Source of the DNA: Ochrobactrum sp. RH2CCR150
GTDB taxonomy: Bacteria > Pseudomonadota > Alphaproteobacteria > Rhizobiales > Rhizobiaceae
Direction: 5' to 3'
DNA: 64,000 bases
NCBI GenBank assembly: GCA_014138095.1
Contig: JACGXE010000014.1
Location: forward strand, 1 to 64,000
Position 1 is the stretch's first letter, and every line of letters starts with the position of its first letter. Shown one piece after another: positions 43,325 to 51,348 of the stretch. Position numbers and translations under genes: made by a program. The notes beneath the pieces are model-generated. The model was given only the letters and a program-made list of their open reading frames with translations, did no database searches and was not told where the DNA came from.

Positions 43325-44605
43325 ATGAACATACCGACCAGAATTGTTGAAACGGGCAGCAGCCTTGCCAAGCCTGCCGGCATTGCGGGCAAAGAAATCA
43401 AGATATTGCGCGCGGGCTTCATTCCGCTTGTTGACGCAGCCGTGCTAATCGCTGCTGCCGAATTTGGTTTCGCAAGGATTGAAGGTCTGAGCCTGGATCT
43501 TGTCAAAGACGTTTCCTGGGCCAACGTTCGTGACCGACTGGCTTTTCGACAGTTCGATATTGCGCACATGCTGTCGCCGATGCCCGTGGCGTCCATGCTA
43601 GGGCTGGGATCCAACCCATCACCAGCGATTACGCCTTTTTCTTTGGGGCGAGGTGGCAATGCGATTACGCTTTCAACACGGCTTTACGAGAAAATGCGCG
43701 CAACCGCCAGTCTGGCAGAAACCGCAACTGCGCTTGAAAATGCGCAGGCACTCGCTTTGGTCGTGCGGGACATACAATCGCGTGGCGAACCACTTTTAAA
43801 ACTCGCCATTACCTACCCTTTTTCGCCACACAACTATGAATTTCGCTACTGGCTGGCAGCAGGCGGCATCGACCCCGACAATGATGTAAAGCTTGTCGTG
43901 GTACCGCCACCCCTAACCTCGGATGCACTGGCGACCGGTGCCATCGATGGCTTCTGCGTCGGCGCGCCGTGGAACATGGTGGCCTCCGAACGCGGCACCG
44001 GGCGCATTGTTGCCGCCAAGCAGGACATCTGGCCGTCAGCGCCCGAAAAGGTCATTGGCATGCGTCCGGAATGGGCCGAAACTCATCCCGAAACCGTGTC
44101 TCGCCTCATTGTCGCTCTCGACAAGGCGGCACGCTGGTGCGACAGCATCGAAAATCACGACGCGCTGGCCGAAGTTCTGGCGGACGATCATTATCTTGGC
44201 GTGTCTCAGAAGGTCGTCCGCAACGTGCTAGCAGGAACGTTTAATCTCGACTCGCAAGGCAATCACCGCGTTATCGAGCATTACTTCACCTTCCATACCG
44301 ATTTTGCCAATTGCCCCCGCCCCAATGATGCGATGTGGATCTATAGCCAAATGGTGCGCTGGGGGCAGATAGAGGCATCGCAATCGGCGCAGCAAAAAGC
44401 GGCTCAATCCTACCGACCGGACCTCTATTGTACGGCCCTTGGCATTTCGCATCCGCCCTTCGAAGGGAATGCCGTTGAAGGCATCAGCACTAAGGACCGC
44501 TTCATGGATGGCCGAGCTTTCGACCCGTCGGACATAGAGACTTACGTGCAAGGATTTGATGTGCGACGTGAGACCTCTACGGGGCGGAGTGTGTCGGAAG
44601 ATTGA
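43325..44605 (+). CDS. nasS: NasS nitrate sensor (cytoplasmic NrtA-like protein)
   Basis: A 426-residue NrtA-family protein without a signal peptide (MNIPTRIVETGSSLAKPAG), which marks it as the cytoplasmic sensor NasS rather than the periplasmic nitrate-binding protein. The ligand fold begins IKILRAGFIPLVDAAVLIAAA and has FDIAHMLSPMPVASMLGLG and YWLAAGGIDPDNDVKLVVVPPP, matching the neighbouring NrtA. A GGGAG site precedes the ATG. It is 46 bp downstream of nasT on the same strand. NasS binds nitrate/nitrite and then releases NasT, as known from Paracoccus and Azotobacter. Confidence 0.92.
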   Translation: MNIPTRIVETGSSLAKPAGIAGKEIKILRAGFIPLVDAAVLIAAAEFGFARIEGLSLDLVKDVSWANVRDRLAFRQFDIAHMLSPMPVASMLGLGSNPSPAITPFSLGRGGNAITLSTRLYEKMRATASLAETATALENAQALALVVRDIQSRGEPLLKLAITYPFSPHNYEFRYWLAAGGIDPDNDVKLVVVPPPLTSDALATGAIDGFCVGAPWNMVASERGTGRIVAAKQDIWPSAPEKVIGMRPEWAETHPETVSRLIVALDKAARWCDSIENHDALAEVLADDHYLGVSQKVVRNVLAGTFNLDSQGNHRVIEHYFTFHTDFANCPRPNDAMWIYSQMVRWGQIEASQSAQQKAAQSYRPDLYCTALGISHPPFEGNAVEGISTKDRFMDGRAFDPSDIETYVQGFDVRRETSTGRSVSED

Positions 44606-44977
44606 GCTGTTAATGCCCAAATTGATTGCACAACAGACGGCATATCCTGTCATAAGCGCCTAAACTACAGTCAGAAGCATATCGACATGGAGCAGAGACT
44701 GTCCATTTTCTCGCCCCTTTAAACTTCGTATTTTCAATCACTTGCAAAACTTTTAGAAATCTGGCACGCTTCTTGCTTGTTAAACTTATGCACCGGTCAA
44801 CGGCGACTGGAGCAACAAGCGAGCCATATACCGCTCCTGTCACGACACCGACGTCGCAAGGAATTGCACCGCGAACTCAACGTTCGAGGATGCGATCTCC
44901 AGGCGGCGTTTTTTTGTGTCCGGATTCGAGGCAGCGGAACGAACAGTCACCAAGGCCAGCATAGGGGAAGCCAGCTG
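44606..44977 (+). promoter_or_regulatory. nrtA leader with NasT antitermination hairpins
   Basis: The 372-bp gap before nrtA carries two hairpins with six-base loops having A at loop position 1 and G at position 4, the ANTAR target pattern. P1: stem CCGGTC/GACTGG (44793-44810, one G-U pair) with loop AACGGC. P2: stem CGAC/GTCG (44843-44856) with loop ACCGAC. A T-run at 44909-44915 after GGCGGCG is the likely termination site, though its stem is weak by eye (CCGC near 44869 with GCGG near 44903). NasS-NasT, encoded just upstream, should control readthrough into the nitrate operon. The AT-rich start of the gap holds the promoter. Confidence 0.75.
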
Positions 44978-46288
44978 ATGACAACGCATAAGAAGGCAGA
45001 AACCAGAACCGGCATCACCCGGCGTAGCATTCTGAAGACCAGCGCCACTGCTGCTCTTTTCACCGCAATTCGCTCGACCTTTCCCGGCGGAGCCTTTGCA
45101 GCCAACGGTGGACCCGAAGTCAATGGTGCCAAGCTCGGCTACATCGCACTAACCGATGCGGCGCCGCTGATCGTGGCCAAGGAAAAGGGCCTGTTTGAAA
45201 AGCACGGCCTGCCGGATGTCGAGGTCGCCAAGCAGGCGTCCTGGGGCGCAACACGTGACAATCTCGTGCTGGGCGGCGCGTCAAACGGCATCGATGGCGC
45301 GCACATCCTTTCGCCGCTTCCATATCTCATCCATACCGGCAAGGTAACGCAGAACAACCAGCCAGTACCAATGGCCCTGCTGGCGCGACTGAATTACGAC
45401 AGTCAGGCTATTTCGGTTGCCAAAGAATATGCCGATACCGGTGTCCAGCTGGATTCATCCAAATTGAAGGCGGCCTTTGAAAAGAAGAAGGCGGACGGCA
45501 AAGAGATCAAAGCCGCGATGACCTTCCCCGGCGGCACACACGATCTGTGGATCCGCTATTGGCTCGCCGCAGGTGGCATTGACCCCGACAAGGACGTTTC
45601 GACCATCGTTGTCCCACCACCGCAAATGGTCGCCAACATGAAAGTCGGGAATATGGATCTGTTCTGCGTCGGTGAGCCATGGAACGAGCAGCTGGTCAAC
45701 CAGGGTATCGGCTTCACAGCAGCGACGACAGGTGAAATCTGGAAACATCATCCGGAAAAAGCGCTCGGCATGCGCGCCGACTGGATTGAGAAAAATCCGA
45801 ATGCCGCAAAAGCCCTACTCATGGCTGTAATGGAAGCCCAGCAATGGTGCGAAAGCATGGACAACAAGGCGGAAATGGCAGACATCCTTGGCAAACGTCA
45901 ATGGTTCAACGTGCCGCCGAAGGATGTGCTGGGTCGTCTCAAGGGCGACATCAATTACGGCAATGGTCGTGTTGTGCAAGGCACCGACCTGCAGATGAAA
46001 TTCTGGGCGCACGGCGCATCCTATCCGTTCAAAAGCCACGATACCTGGTTCATCGCGGAAAACATCCGCTGGGGTAAATTCGCGCCTGATACGGACATCA
46101 AGACACTGGTCGATCAGGTCAATCGCGAAGATATCTGGCGCGATGCCGCAAAGGATCTCGGCGTCGCAGCGGCGGATATTCCAGCTTCGACGTCACGCGG
46201 CAAGGAAACGTTCTTCGACGGCAAGGTCTTCGATCCGGAAAACCCTTCTGCCTATCTCGACAGTCTCGCGATCAAGGTTGCGTCCTAA
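44978..46288 (+). CDS. nrtA: Nitrate/nitrite ABC transporter binding protein
   Basis: Periplasmic nitrate-binding protein, 436 residues from the ATG at 44978 (GGGGAAG upstream). A Tat-type signal sequence follows (TRRSILKTSATAALFTA, cleavage near GAFAANG). The mature part shows GAKLGYIALTDAAPLIVAKE, WGATRDNLVLGG and YWLAAGGIDPDKDVSTIVVPPP, all hallmarks of NrtA/CmpA. The frame runs 67 codons upstream through the regulatory leader, which is not coding. First gene of nrtABC-nirBD-cynS-nasA-cysG; a stable hairpin at 46297-46319 follows its stop. Confidence 0.93.
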   Translation: MTTHKKAETRTGITRRSILKTSATAALFTAIRSTFPGGAFAANGGPEVNGAKLGYIALTDAAPLIVAKEKGLFEKHGLPDVEVAKQASWGATRDNLVLGGASNGIDGAHILSPLPYLIHTGKVTQNNQPVPMALLARLNYDSQAISVAKEYADTGVQLDSSKLKAAFEKKKADGKEIKAAMTFPGGTHDLWIRYWLAAGGIDPDKDVSTIVVPPPQMVANMKVGNMDLFCVGEPWNEQLVNQGIGFTAATTGEIWKHHPEKALGMRADWIEKNPNAAKALLMAVMEAQQWCESMDNKAEMADILGKRQWFNVPPKDVLGRLKGDINYGNGRVVQGTDLQMKFWAHGASYPFKSHDTWFIAENIRWGKFAPDTDIKTLVDQVNREDIWRDAAKDLGVAAADIPASTSRGKETFFDGKVFDPENPSAYLDSLAIKVAS

Positions 46289-46296
46289 GTCAATCT

Positions 46297-46319
46297 GGGG
46301 CGCGCAACCAGCGCGTCTC
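46297..46319 (+). promoter_or_regulatory. Intercistronic hairpin between nrtA and nrtB
   Basis: GGGGCGCGC (46297-46305), loop AACCA, GCGCGTCTC (46311-46319) form nine pairs including two G-U. It lies within the 56-bp nrtA-nrtB gap. As with the hairpin at 22691, it follows a binding-protein gene and may raise its share of the mRNA. Confidence 0.5.
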
Positions 46320-46344
46320 CCTCCCTTTCGAAGAGGAGCGCTAC

Positions 46345-47247
46345 ATGTCCGCCGTGCTGAAAGATCAAACCGTCGTTACGCCGCTAACACCAAAAGCGAC
46401 AAAGACTGCCGTAAATGTCGTCCGGCTAGCCCAGCAGCCCAGATCTGGCCTCGATATAAGTGCGCTGGCGCGCGGTGCCGTGCGTAACATCGCACCGCCG
46501 TTGGTGGTGCTGGCCGTACTGCTGGGTATCTGGCAACTCCTTTGTGCCGCCCCTGACGCATCCTTGCCTGCACCATCCAAAGTCTGGGAGGATAGTTATG
46601 ATCTGATCGCCTATCCCTTCTTCAATTATGGGTCTCAGGATATCGGGCTTGGCTGGCGCGTGCTCGTCTCGCTGGAACGTGTCGCCTACGGCTTTGGCCT
46701 CGCTGCTATTGCCGGCGTTGTGATTGGCGCGGTCATCGGCCAGTCAGTATGGGCGATGCGTGGCCTTGATCCGATCTTTCAGGTGCTGCGCACTGTACCG
46801 CCGCTGGCTTGGTTGCCCTTATCGCTTGCTGCGTTCCAGAACGCCAATCCGTCAGCGATTTTCGTTATCTTCATCACTTCAATCTGGCCGATCATCATCA
46901 ACACCGCGGTCGGCGTGCGCAATATTCCGCAGGATTATCGCAACGTCGCCAAAGTGCTGCGCCTCAACCAGTTTGAGTTCTTCTTCAAAATCATGTTGCC
47001 ATCGGCTGCACCCTATATCTTTACCGGCCTCCGGATCGGCGTCGGCCTCTCCTGGCTTGCCATCGTAGCGGCCGAAATGCTGACCGGCGGCGTCGGTATC
47101 GGGTTCTTCATCTGGGACGCGTGGAACTCCTCACGTCTGTCCGACATCATCGTCGCCCTCGCCTATATCGGCTTTGTCGGCTTCGCGCTCGACAAGCTGG
47201 TCGCAGCAGCCGGTCGACTTGTCACGCGCAATGCGTCTGTAAGCTAA
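46345..47247 (+). CDS. nrtB: Nitrate ABC transporter permease
   Basis: Inner-membrane subunit, 300 residues, with an N-terminal basic cytosolic segment (about 1-50) and about six membrane helices. The BPD-transport pattern includes VLRTVPPLAWLPLSLAAF and the EAA-type region NIPQDYRNVAKVLRLNQFEFFFKIMLPSAAPYIFTGLR (core NVAKVLRLNQFEFFFKI), typical of NrtB/TauC/SsuC permeases. An AGAGGAG site precedes the ATG. Lies between nrtA and nrtC. Confidence 0.92.
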   Translation: MSAVLKDQTVVTPLTPKATKTAVNVVRLAQQPRSGLDISALARGAVRNIAPPLVVLAVLLGIWQLLCAAPDASLPAPSKVWEDSYDLIAYPFFNYGSQDIGLGWRVLVSLERVAYGFGLAAIAGVVIGAVIGQSVWAMRGLDPIFQVLRTVPPLAWLPLSLAAFQNANPSAIFVIFITSIWPIIINTAVGVRNIPQDYRNVAKVLRLNQFEFFFKIMLPSAAPYIFTGLRIGVGLSWLAIVAAEMLTGGVGIGFFIWDAWNSSRLSDIIVALAYIGFVGFALDKLVAAAGRLVTRNASVS

Positions 47248-47258
47248 GGAGAAGAGAT

Positions 47259-48044
47259 ATGAACGCTTATCTCAAGCTCGACCATATCGACAAAGATTTC
47301 GACCGCTCGGAAGTCCTCAAAGACATCAATCTTTCGATCTCCAAGGGTGAATTCGTTTCCATCATCGGCCACTCCGGTTGTGGAAAGTCCACGCTTTTGA
47401 ACCTGATTGCCGGGCTGACGCCAGTCTCATCCGGTGCAGTCCTGCTCGAAAACAAGGAAGTCAATGCACCGGGGCCTGAACGGGCCGTGGTGTTCCAGAA
47501 CCATTCGTTGCTACCCTGGCTGTCGGTTTACGAGAACGTCAATCTTGCGGTGACGAAGGTTTTCCGGTCCAGCAAGACCAGAGCTGAACGGCATGACTGG
47601 GTCATGACCAATCTCGACCTCGTCCAGATGGCGCATGCAAAAGACAAGCGCCCGTCAGAAATTTCCGGCGGCATGAAGCAGCGCGTTGGCATCGCCCGTG
47701 CATTGGCTATGGAACCGAAAATACTGCTGCTCGACGAGCCTTTTGGCGCACTGGACGCGCTGACCCGCGCCCATCTTCAGGATGCAGTCATGGAAATCCA
47801 CGCCCGGCTTGGCAACACGATGGTGATGATCACCCATGATGTGGATGAAGCGGTCCTGCTCTCCGACCGCATCGTGATGATGACCAATGGTCCGGCGGCG
47901 AAGATAGGCGAAGTGCTCGATGTCGCTATCCCGCGCCCGCGCAATCGCATCGAGCTGGCCTCCGACCGCACCTATCTGAAATGCCGCGAGGCTGTTTTGA
48001 AGTTCCTCTACGAGCGTCATCGCTTCGTAGAAGCTGCGGAGTAA
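47259..48044 (+). CDS. nrtC: Nitrate ABC transporter ATPase
   Basis: Cytoplasmic ATPase, 261 residues from ATG 47259, preceded by AAGGAGAAG. Walker A GHSGCGKST, Q-loop VVFQNHSLLPWLSVYENV, signature ISGGMKQRVGIARALAM, Walker B ILLLDEPFGALD, H-loop MVMITHDVDEA: all match the NrtC/NrtD/SsuB/TauB group. It lacks the NrtA-like C-terminal sensor domain found in cyanobacterial NrtC, so it is of the NrtD/NasD form; the symbol only means the ATPase of this operon. Four bases separate it from nirB. Confidence 0.92.
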   Translation: MNAYLKLDHIDKDFDRSEVLKDINLSISKGEFVSIIGHSGCGKSTLLNLIAGLTPVSSGAVLLENKEVNAPGPERAVVFQNHSLLPWLSVYENVNLAVTKVFRSSKTRAERHDWVMTNLDLVQMAHAKDKRPSEISGGMKQRVGIARALAMEPKILLLDEPFGALDALTRAHLQDAVMEIHARLGNTMVMITHDVDEAVLLSDRIVMMTNGPAAKIGEVLDVAIPRPRNRIELASDRTYLKCREAVLKFLYERHRFVEAAE

Positions 48045-48048
48045 TCCT

Positions 48049-50496
48049 ATGGCTGAGAAACTCGTTATCATCGGCAATGGCATGGCGCCGGGCCGCATGC
48101 TGGAGCATTTGTTCGAGCAGGCACCGGACCGGTATGAAGTAACCATTTTCAACGCCGAGCCCCGTGTCAATTATGACCGCATCATGCTCTCGCCAGTCCT
48201 CTCCGGCGAGAAGACCTATGAGCAGATCGTCATCCATGGTGATGGCTGGTACATCAAGCACGGCATCACGCTCTATAAGGGCCACAAGATTGTCGCCATC
48301 GACCGCGATGCCAAGACCGTGACATCGGATCATGGTGTAACGGAAAGCTATGACAAGCTGGTGATTGCCACAGGTTCAGTGCCTTTCATCCTTCCTGTGC
48401 CGGGCAAGGACCTGCCCGGTGTCATCAGCTACCGCGATCTGGACGATGTTGATGCAATGCTGGTCGCCGCCCAATCGCGTGAAAAAGCCATCGTCATTGG
48501 CGGCGGGTTGCTGGGGCTGGAAGCGGCGGCAGGCCTTGCCCAGCGTGGCATGGATGTGACGGTGCTGCATGTCATGCCCACATTGATGGAACGCCAGCTC
48601 GATCCCGCCGCCGGCTATCTGCTGCAGCGTGCCGTCGAGGAGCGCGGTATCAAGGTCATCTGCAAAGCTAATACCAAGGCCATTATCGGCAACGGCAAGG
48701 TTGAAGGCGTCGAGCTTGACGACGGCACCCTTATACCTGCCACACTGGTGGTGATGGCCGTCGGTATTCGCCCCAATGTAGGTCTGGCGAGAGAGGCCGG
48801 TTTGGACGTCAATCGTGGTATCGTCGTGGATGCTGGGATGCGGACATCCGATACCAGCATTCTATCGCTGGGCGAATGTGCGGAAGTAGGCGGCATGGTC
48901 TACGGTCTTGTCGCTCCGCTTTACGAAATGGCACGTGTCGCCGCCTCACATCTGGCAGGCGACAACACTCCGTCCTTTACCCATTCCGACACGCCGACCA
49001 AGCTGAAGGTCACAGGCATTGACCTCTTCTCGCTGGGCGATTTTGCCGATGGTCCGGACCGCGAAGAGATCGTGCTGCGCGATGCGACTGCGGGCATCTA
49101 TAAGCGGCTTGTGATCAGAGAAAACCGGATCATCGGTACCGTCCTCTATGGAGAAACGGCCGACGGTGCCTGGTTCAACGATCTGAAGAAAAAGGCGACC
49201 GATATTTCGGCAATGCGCGATACGCTGATCTTCGGACAGACCTATCAGGGAGGAACCCCGCTGGACCCTATGGCGGCCGTTGCAGCCTTGCCGGATGATG
49301 CGGAAATCTGCGGCTGCAACGGCGTTTGCAAGGGTAAAATCGTCTCGACGATAAGCGAAAAGGGCCTGACCTCTCTCGATGACGTGCGAGCTCACACAAA
49401 GGCGTCCGCGTCTTGCGGTTCGTGTACAGGTCTGGTCGAACAACTTATGACGCTGACGCTTGGCGACAGCTACAATCCCAAGACGGTGCAACCCATGTGC
49501 GGCTGTACTGATCTCGGTCATGACGAAGTGCGCAGGCTCATCAAGGCGAAGAAGCTCAAGACCATTCCCGCCGTCATGCAGGAGCTGGAATGGAAAACAT
49601 CATGCGGTTGCGCCAAATGCCGTCCGGCGCTTAACTACTACCTCGTCTGCGACTGGCCCGATGAGTATGCCGATGACTACCAGTCGCGTTTCATCAATGA
49701 GCGTGTGCACGCCAATATCCAGAAGGATGGCACCTATTCCGTCGTGCCCCGAATGTGGGGCGGCGTGACCAATTCGAGCGAACTGCGCGCCATCGCCGAT
49801 GTAGTGGACAAGTTTGCCATTCCGATGGTCAAGGTTACAGGTGGACAGCGCATTGATCTGCTGGGAATCGAAAAAGACCAGTTACCAGCGGTCTGGTCAG
49901 ATCTCGGCAAGGCGGGCTTCATCTCCGGTCAGGCCTACGCCAAGGGATTGCGCACGGTGAAAACCTGCGTGGGCTCGGATTGGTGCCGGTTCGGCACGCA
50001 GGATTCTACAGGTCTTGGTATCCGCATCGAGAAATTCATGTGGGGGTCGTGGACCCCTGCCAAGCTGAAATTGGCGGTCTCCGGTTGCCCACGCAACTGC
50101 GCGGAAGCGACCTGCAAGGACATCGGCGTCATTTGTGTGGATTCCGGTTTCGAAATCCACTTCGCCGGCGCCGCCGGTCTCGATATCAAGGGCACGGAAG
50201 TTCTGGGGCTGGTGCCAACCGAAGACGAAGCGCTGGAGCATATTGTGGCGTTGACGCAGATGTATCGCGAGCAGGCCCGTTATCTGGAACGCATCTATAA
50301 ATGGGCCAAGCGCATCGGTCTTGATGAAATCCGCCGCCAGATCATGGACGATCCGGACAAGCGCCAGACCTATTACGACCGCTTCGTCTTTTCCCAAAAA
50401 TTCGCACAGGTCGACCCATGGTCCGAACGTGTCTCCGGCAAGGACAAACACGAATTCAAGCCCATGGCTGTTTTGACCGCGGAGGCTGCTGAATGA
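48049..50496 (+). CDS. nirB: Assimilatory nitrite reductase (NADH), large subunit
   Basis: Siroheme and [4Fe-4S] enzyme reducing nitrite to ammonium, 815 residues. Order: FAD/NAD domain (about 1-320, VIIGNGMAPGRMLEHL; second loop VIGGGLLGLEAAAGL), BFD-type [2Fe-2S] domain (EICGCNGVCKGKIV ... SASCGSCTGLVEQL, about 420-470) and a further Cys-rich stretch (MCGCTDLG, CGCAKCRP), then the siroheme domains with VGSDWCRFG and the cluster motif GCPRNCAEATCKD (about 680-695). Complete. nirD overlaps its stop (ATGA). Confidence 0.95.
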   Translation: MAEKLVIIGNGMAPGRMLEHLFEQAPDRYEVTIFNAEPRVNYDRIMLSPVLSGEKTYEQIVIHGDGWYIKHGITLYKGHKIVAIDRDAKTVTSDHGVTESYDKLVIATGSVPFILPVPGKDLPGVISYRDLDDVDAMLVAAQSREKAIVIGGGLLGLEAAAGLAQRGMDVTVLHVMPTLMERQLDPAAGYLLQRAVEERGIKVICKANTKAIIGNGKVEGVELDDGTLIPATLVVMAVGIRPNVGLAREAGLDVNRGIVVDAGMRTSDTSILSLGECAEVGGMVYGLVAPLYEMARVAASHLAGDNTPSFTHSDTPTKLKVTGIDLFSLGDFADGPDREEIVLRDATAGIYKRLVIRENRIIGTVLYGETADGAWFNDLKKKATDISAMRDTLIFGQTYQGGTPLDPMAAVAALPDDAEICGCNGVCKGKIVSTISEKGLTSLDDVRAHTKASASCGSCTGLVEQLMTLTLGDSYNPKTVQPMCGCTDLGHDEVRRLIKAKKLKTIPAVMQELEWKTSCGCAKCRPALNYYLVCDWPDEYADDYQSRFINERVHANIQKDGTYSVVPRMWGGVTNSSELRAIADVVDKFAIPMVKVTGGQRIDLLGIEKDQLPAVWSDLGKAGFISGQAYAKGLRTVKTCVGSDWCRFGTQDSTGLGIRIEKFMWGSWTPAKLKLAVSGCPRNCAEATCKDIGVICVDSGFEIHFAGAAGLDIKGTEVLGLVPTEDEALEHIVALTQMYREQARYLERIYKWAKRIGLDEIRRQIMDDPDKRQTYYDRFVFSQKFAQVDPWSERVSGKDKHEFKPMAVLTAEAAE

Positions 50497-50819
50497 ACGA
50501 GATGGTCAGGAACTGGATTGCCATCGGCACAATGGATGACATCCCCCGTCAGGGATCGCGTTGTGTAAAAAACGGGCCAACGACGATTGCGGTCTTTCGC
50601 ACGTTCGACGACCGTCTGTTCGCCATCGAGGATCGTTGTCCTCACAAGAATGGCCCGCTCAGTCAGGGCATTGTTCACGATGATTGCGTGACCTGTCCGC
50701 TGCATAACTGGGTCATCAATCTTGCGACTGGCAAGGCGCAGGGCGCCGACGACGGTGCCACGCGGACGTTTCCCGTCAAGCAGGAGGGCGACACCATTTA
50801 CCTCGCGCTTGCCATCTGA
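50493..50819 (+). CDS. nirD: Nitrite reductase small subunit (Rieske-like)
   Basis: A 108-residue Rieske-fold subunit of the NirBD nitrite reductase. It keeps both Rieske boxes: CPHKNGPLSQG (C-X-H) and CPLHNWVINL (C-X2-H), about residues 47-75, so unlike many NirD proteins that lost the ligands, it could still hold a [2Fe-2S] cluster. The start overlaps the nirB stop by four bases, indicating coupled translation. Confidence 0.93.
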   Translation: MNEMVRNWIAIGTMDDIPRQGSRCVKNGPTTIAVFRTFDDRLFAIEDRCPHKNGPLSQGIVHDDCVTCPLHNWVINLATGKAQGADDGATRTFPVKQEGDTIYLALAI

Positions 50820-50861
50820 ATGAACCGACACTGGTGCAATCAACCAACAAGAGGAGATAGC

Positions 50862-51305
50862 ATGTTGCGCAAAAGCGACGTCACCGATTTGATCTATGAG
50901 AAAAAGCGGCTTGCCGGTCTGACCTGGGCATCGATTGCCGAAGGTATAGGCATGAGCGAAGTGTTCGTCACTTCGGCCTGTCTTGGCATGAATGCCTTAC
51001 CACGTGACAAGGCGGACAAGTTGGTGATCAATCTCGGTCTACCCCAGGAAGCAGGCGTCGTGCTGGCGGAGTATCCGACCAAGGAATGGGACCGCACTGT
51101 TCCGACAGACCCTTGCATCTATCGCCTTTACGAAATCGTAGGGGTCTATGGCCCGACGCTGAAGGAACTCATTCAGGAAAAGAGCGGCAACGGCATCATG
51201 AGCGCCATCGATTTCGAGATGAGCGTAGACAAGGTGCCTAACCCGAAGGGTGAACGCATCGAAATCCGCATGAGCGGCAAGTTCCTCTCCTACAACAGCT
51301 GGTAA
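50862..51305 (+). CDS. cynS: Cyanate hydratase (cyanase)
   Basis: Decomposes cyanate with bicarbonate to CO2 and ammonia (via carbamate). The 147-residue protein has the N-terminal helical domain (TDLIYEKKRLAGLTWASIAE, GMSEVFVTSACLGMNAL) and the C-terminal cyanase domain with the catalytic residues in IYRLYEIVGVYG (Arg and Glu) and GIMSAIDFEM (Ser). The ATG at 50862 follows GAGGAGA; the frame extends 14 codons upstream without support. Position between nirD and nasA places cyanate use under nitrate-operon control and next to an NrtA-type transporter; this ABC family also carries cyanate in some bacteria. Confidence 0.95.
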   Translation: MLRKSDVTDLIYEKKRLAGLTWASIAEGIGMSEVFVTSACLGMNALPRDKADKLVINLGLPQEAGVVLAEYPTKEWDRTVPTDPCIYRLYEIVGVYGPTLKELIQEKSGNGIMSAIDFEMSVDKVPNPKGERIEIRMSGKFLSYNSW

Positions 51306-51348
51306 GGCAAACACGCTCCACGCTTGCGATTTCGATAAGGGGTTCGAA

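Noticed and set aside
44777-44977. Upstream extension of NrtA by 67 codons
   Set aside because: The region contains the antitermination hairpins and T-run, and the Tat signal starts at the internal ATG with a good ribosome site.
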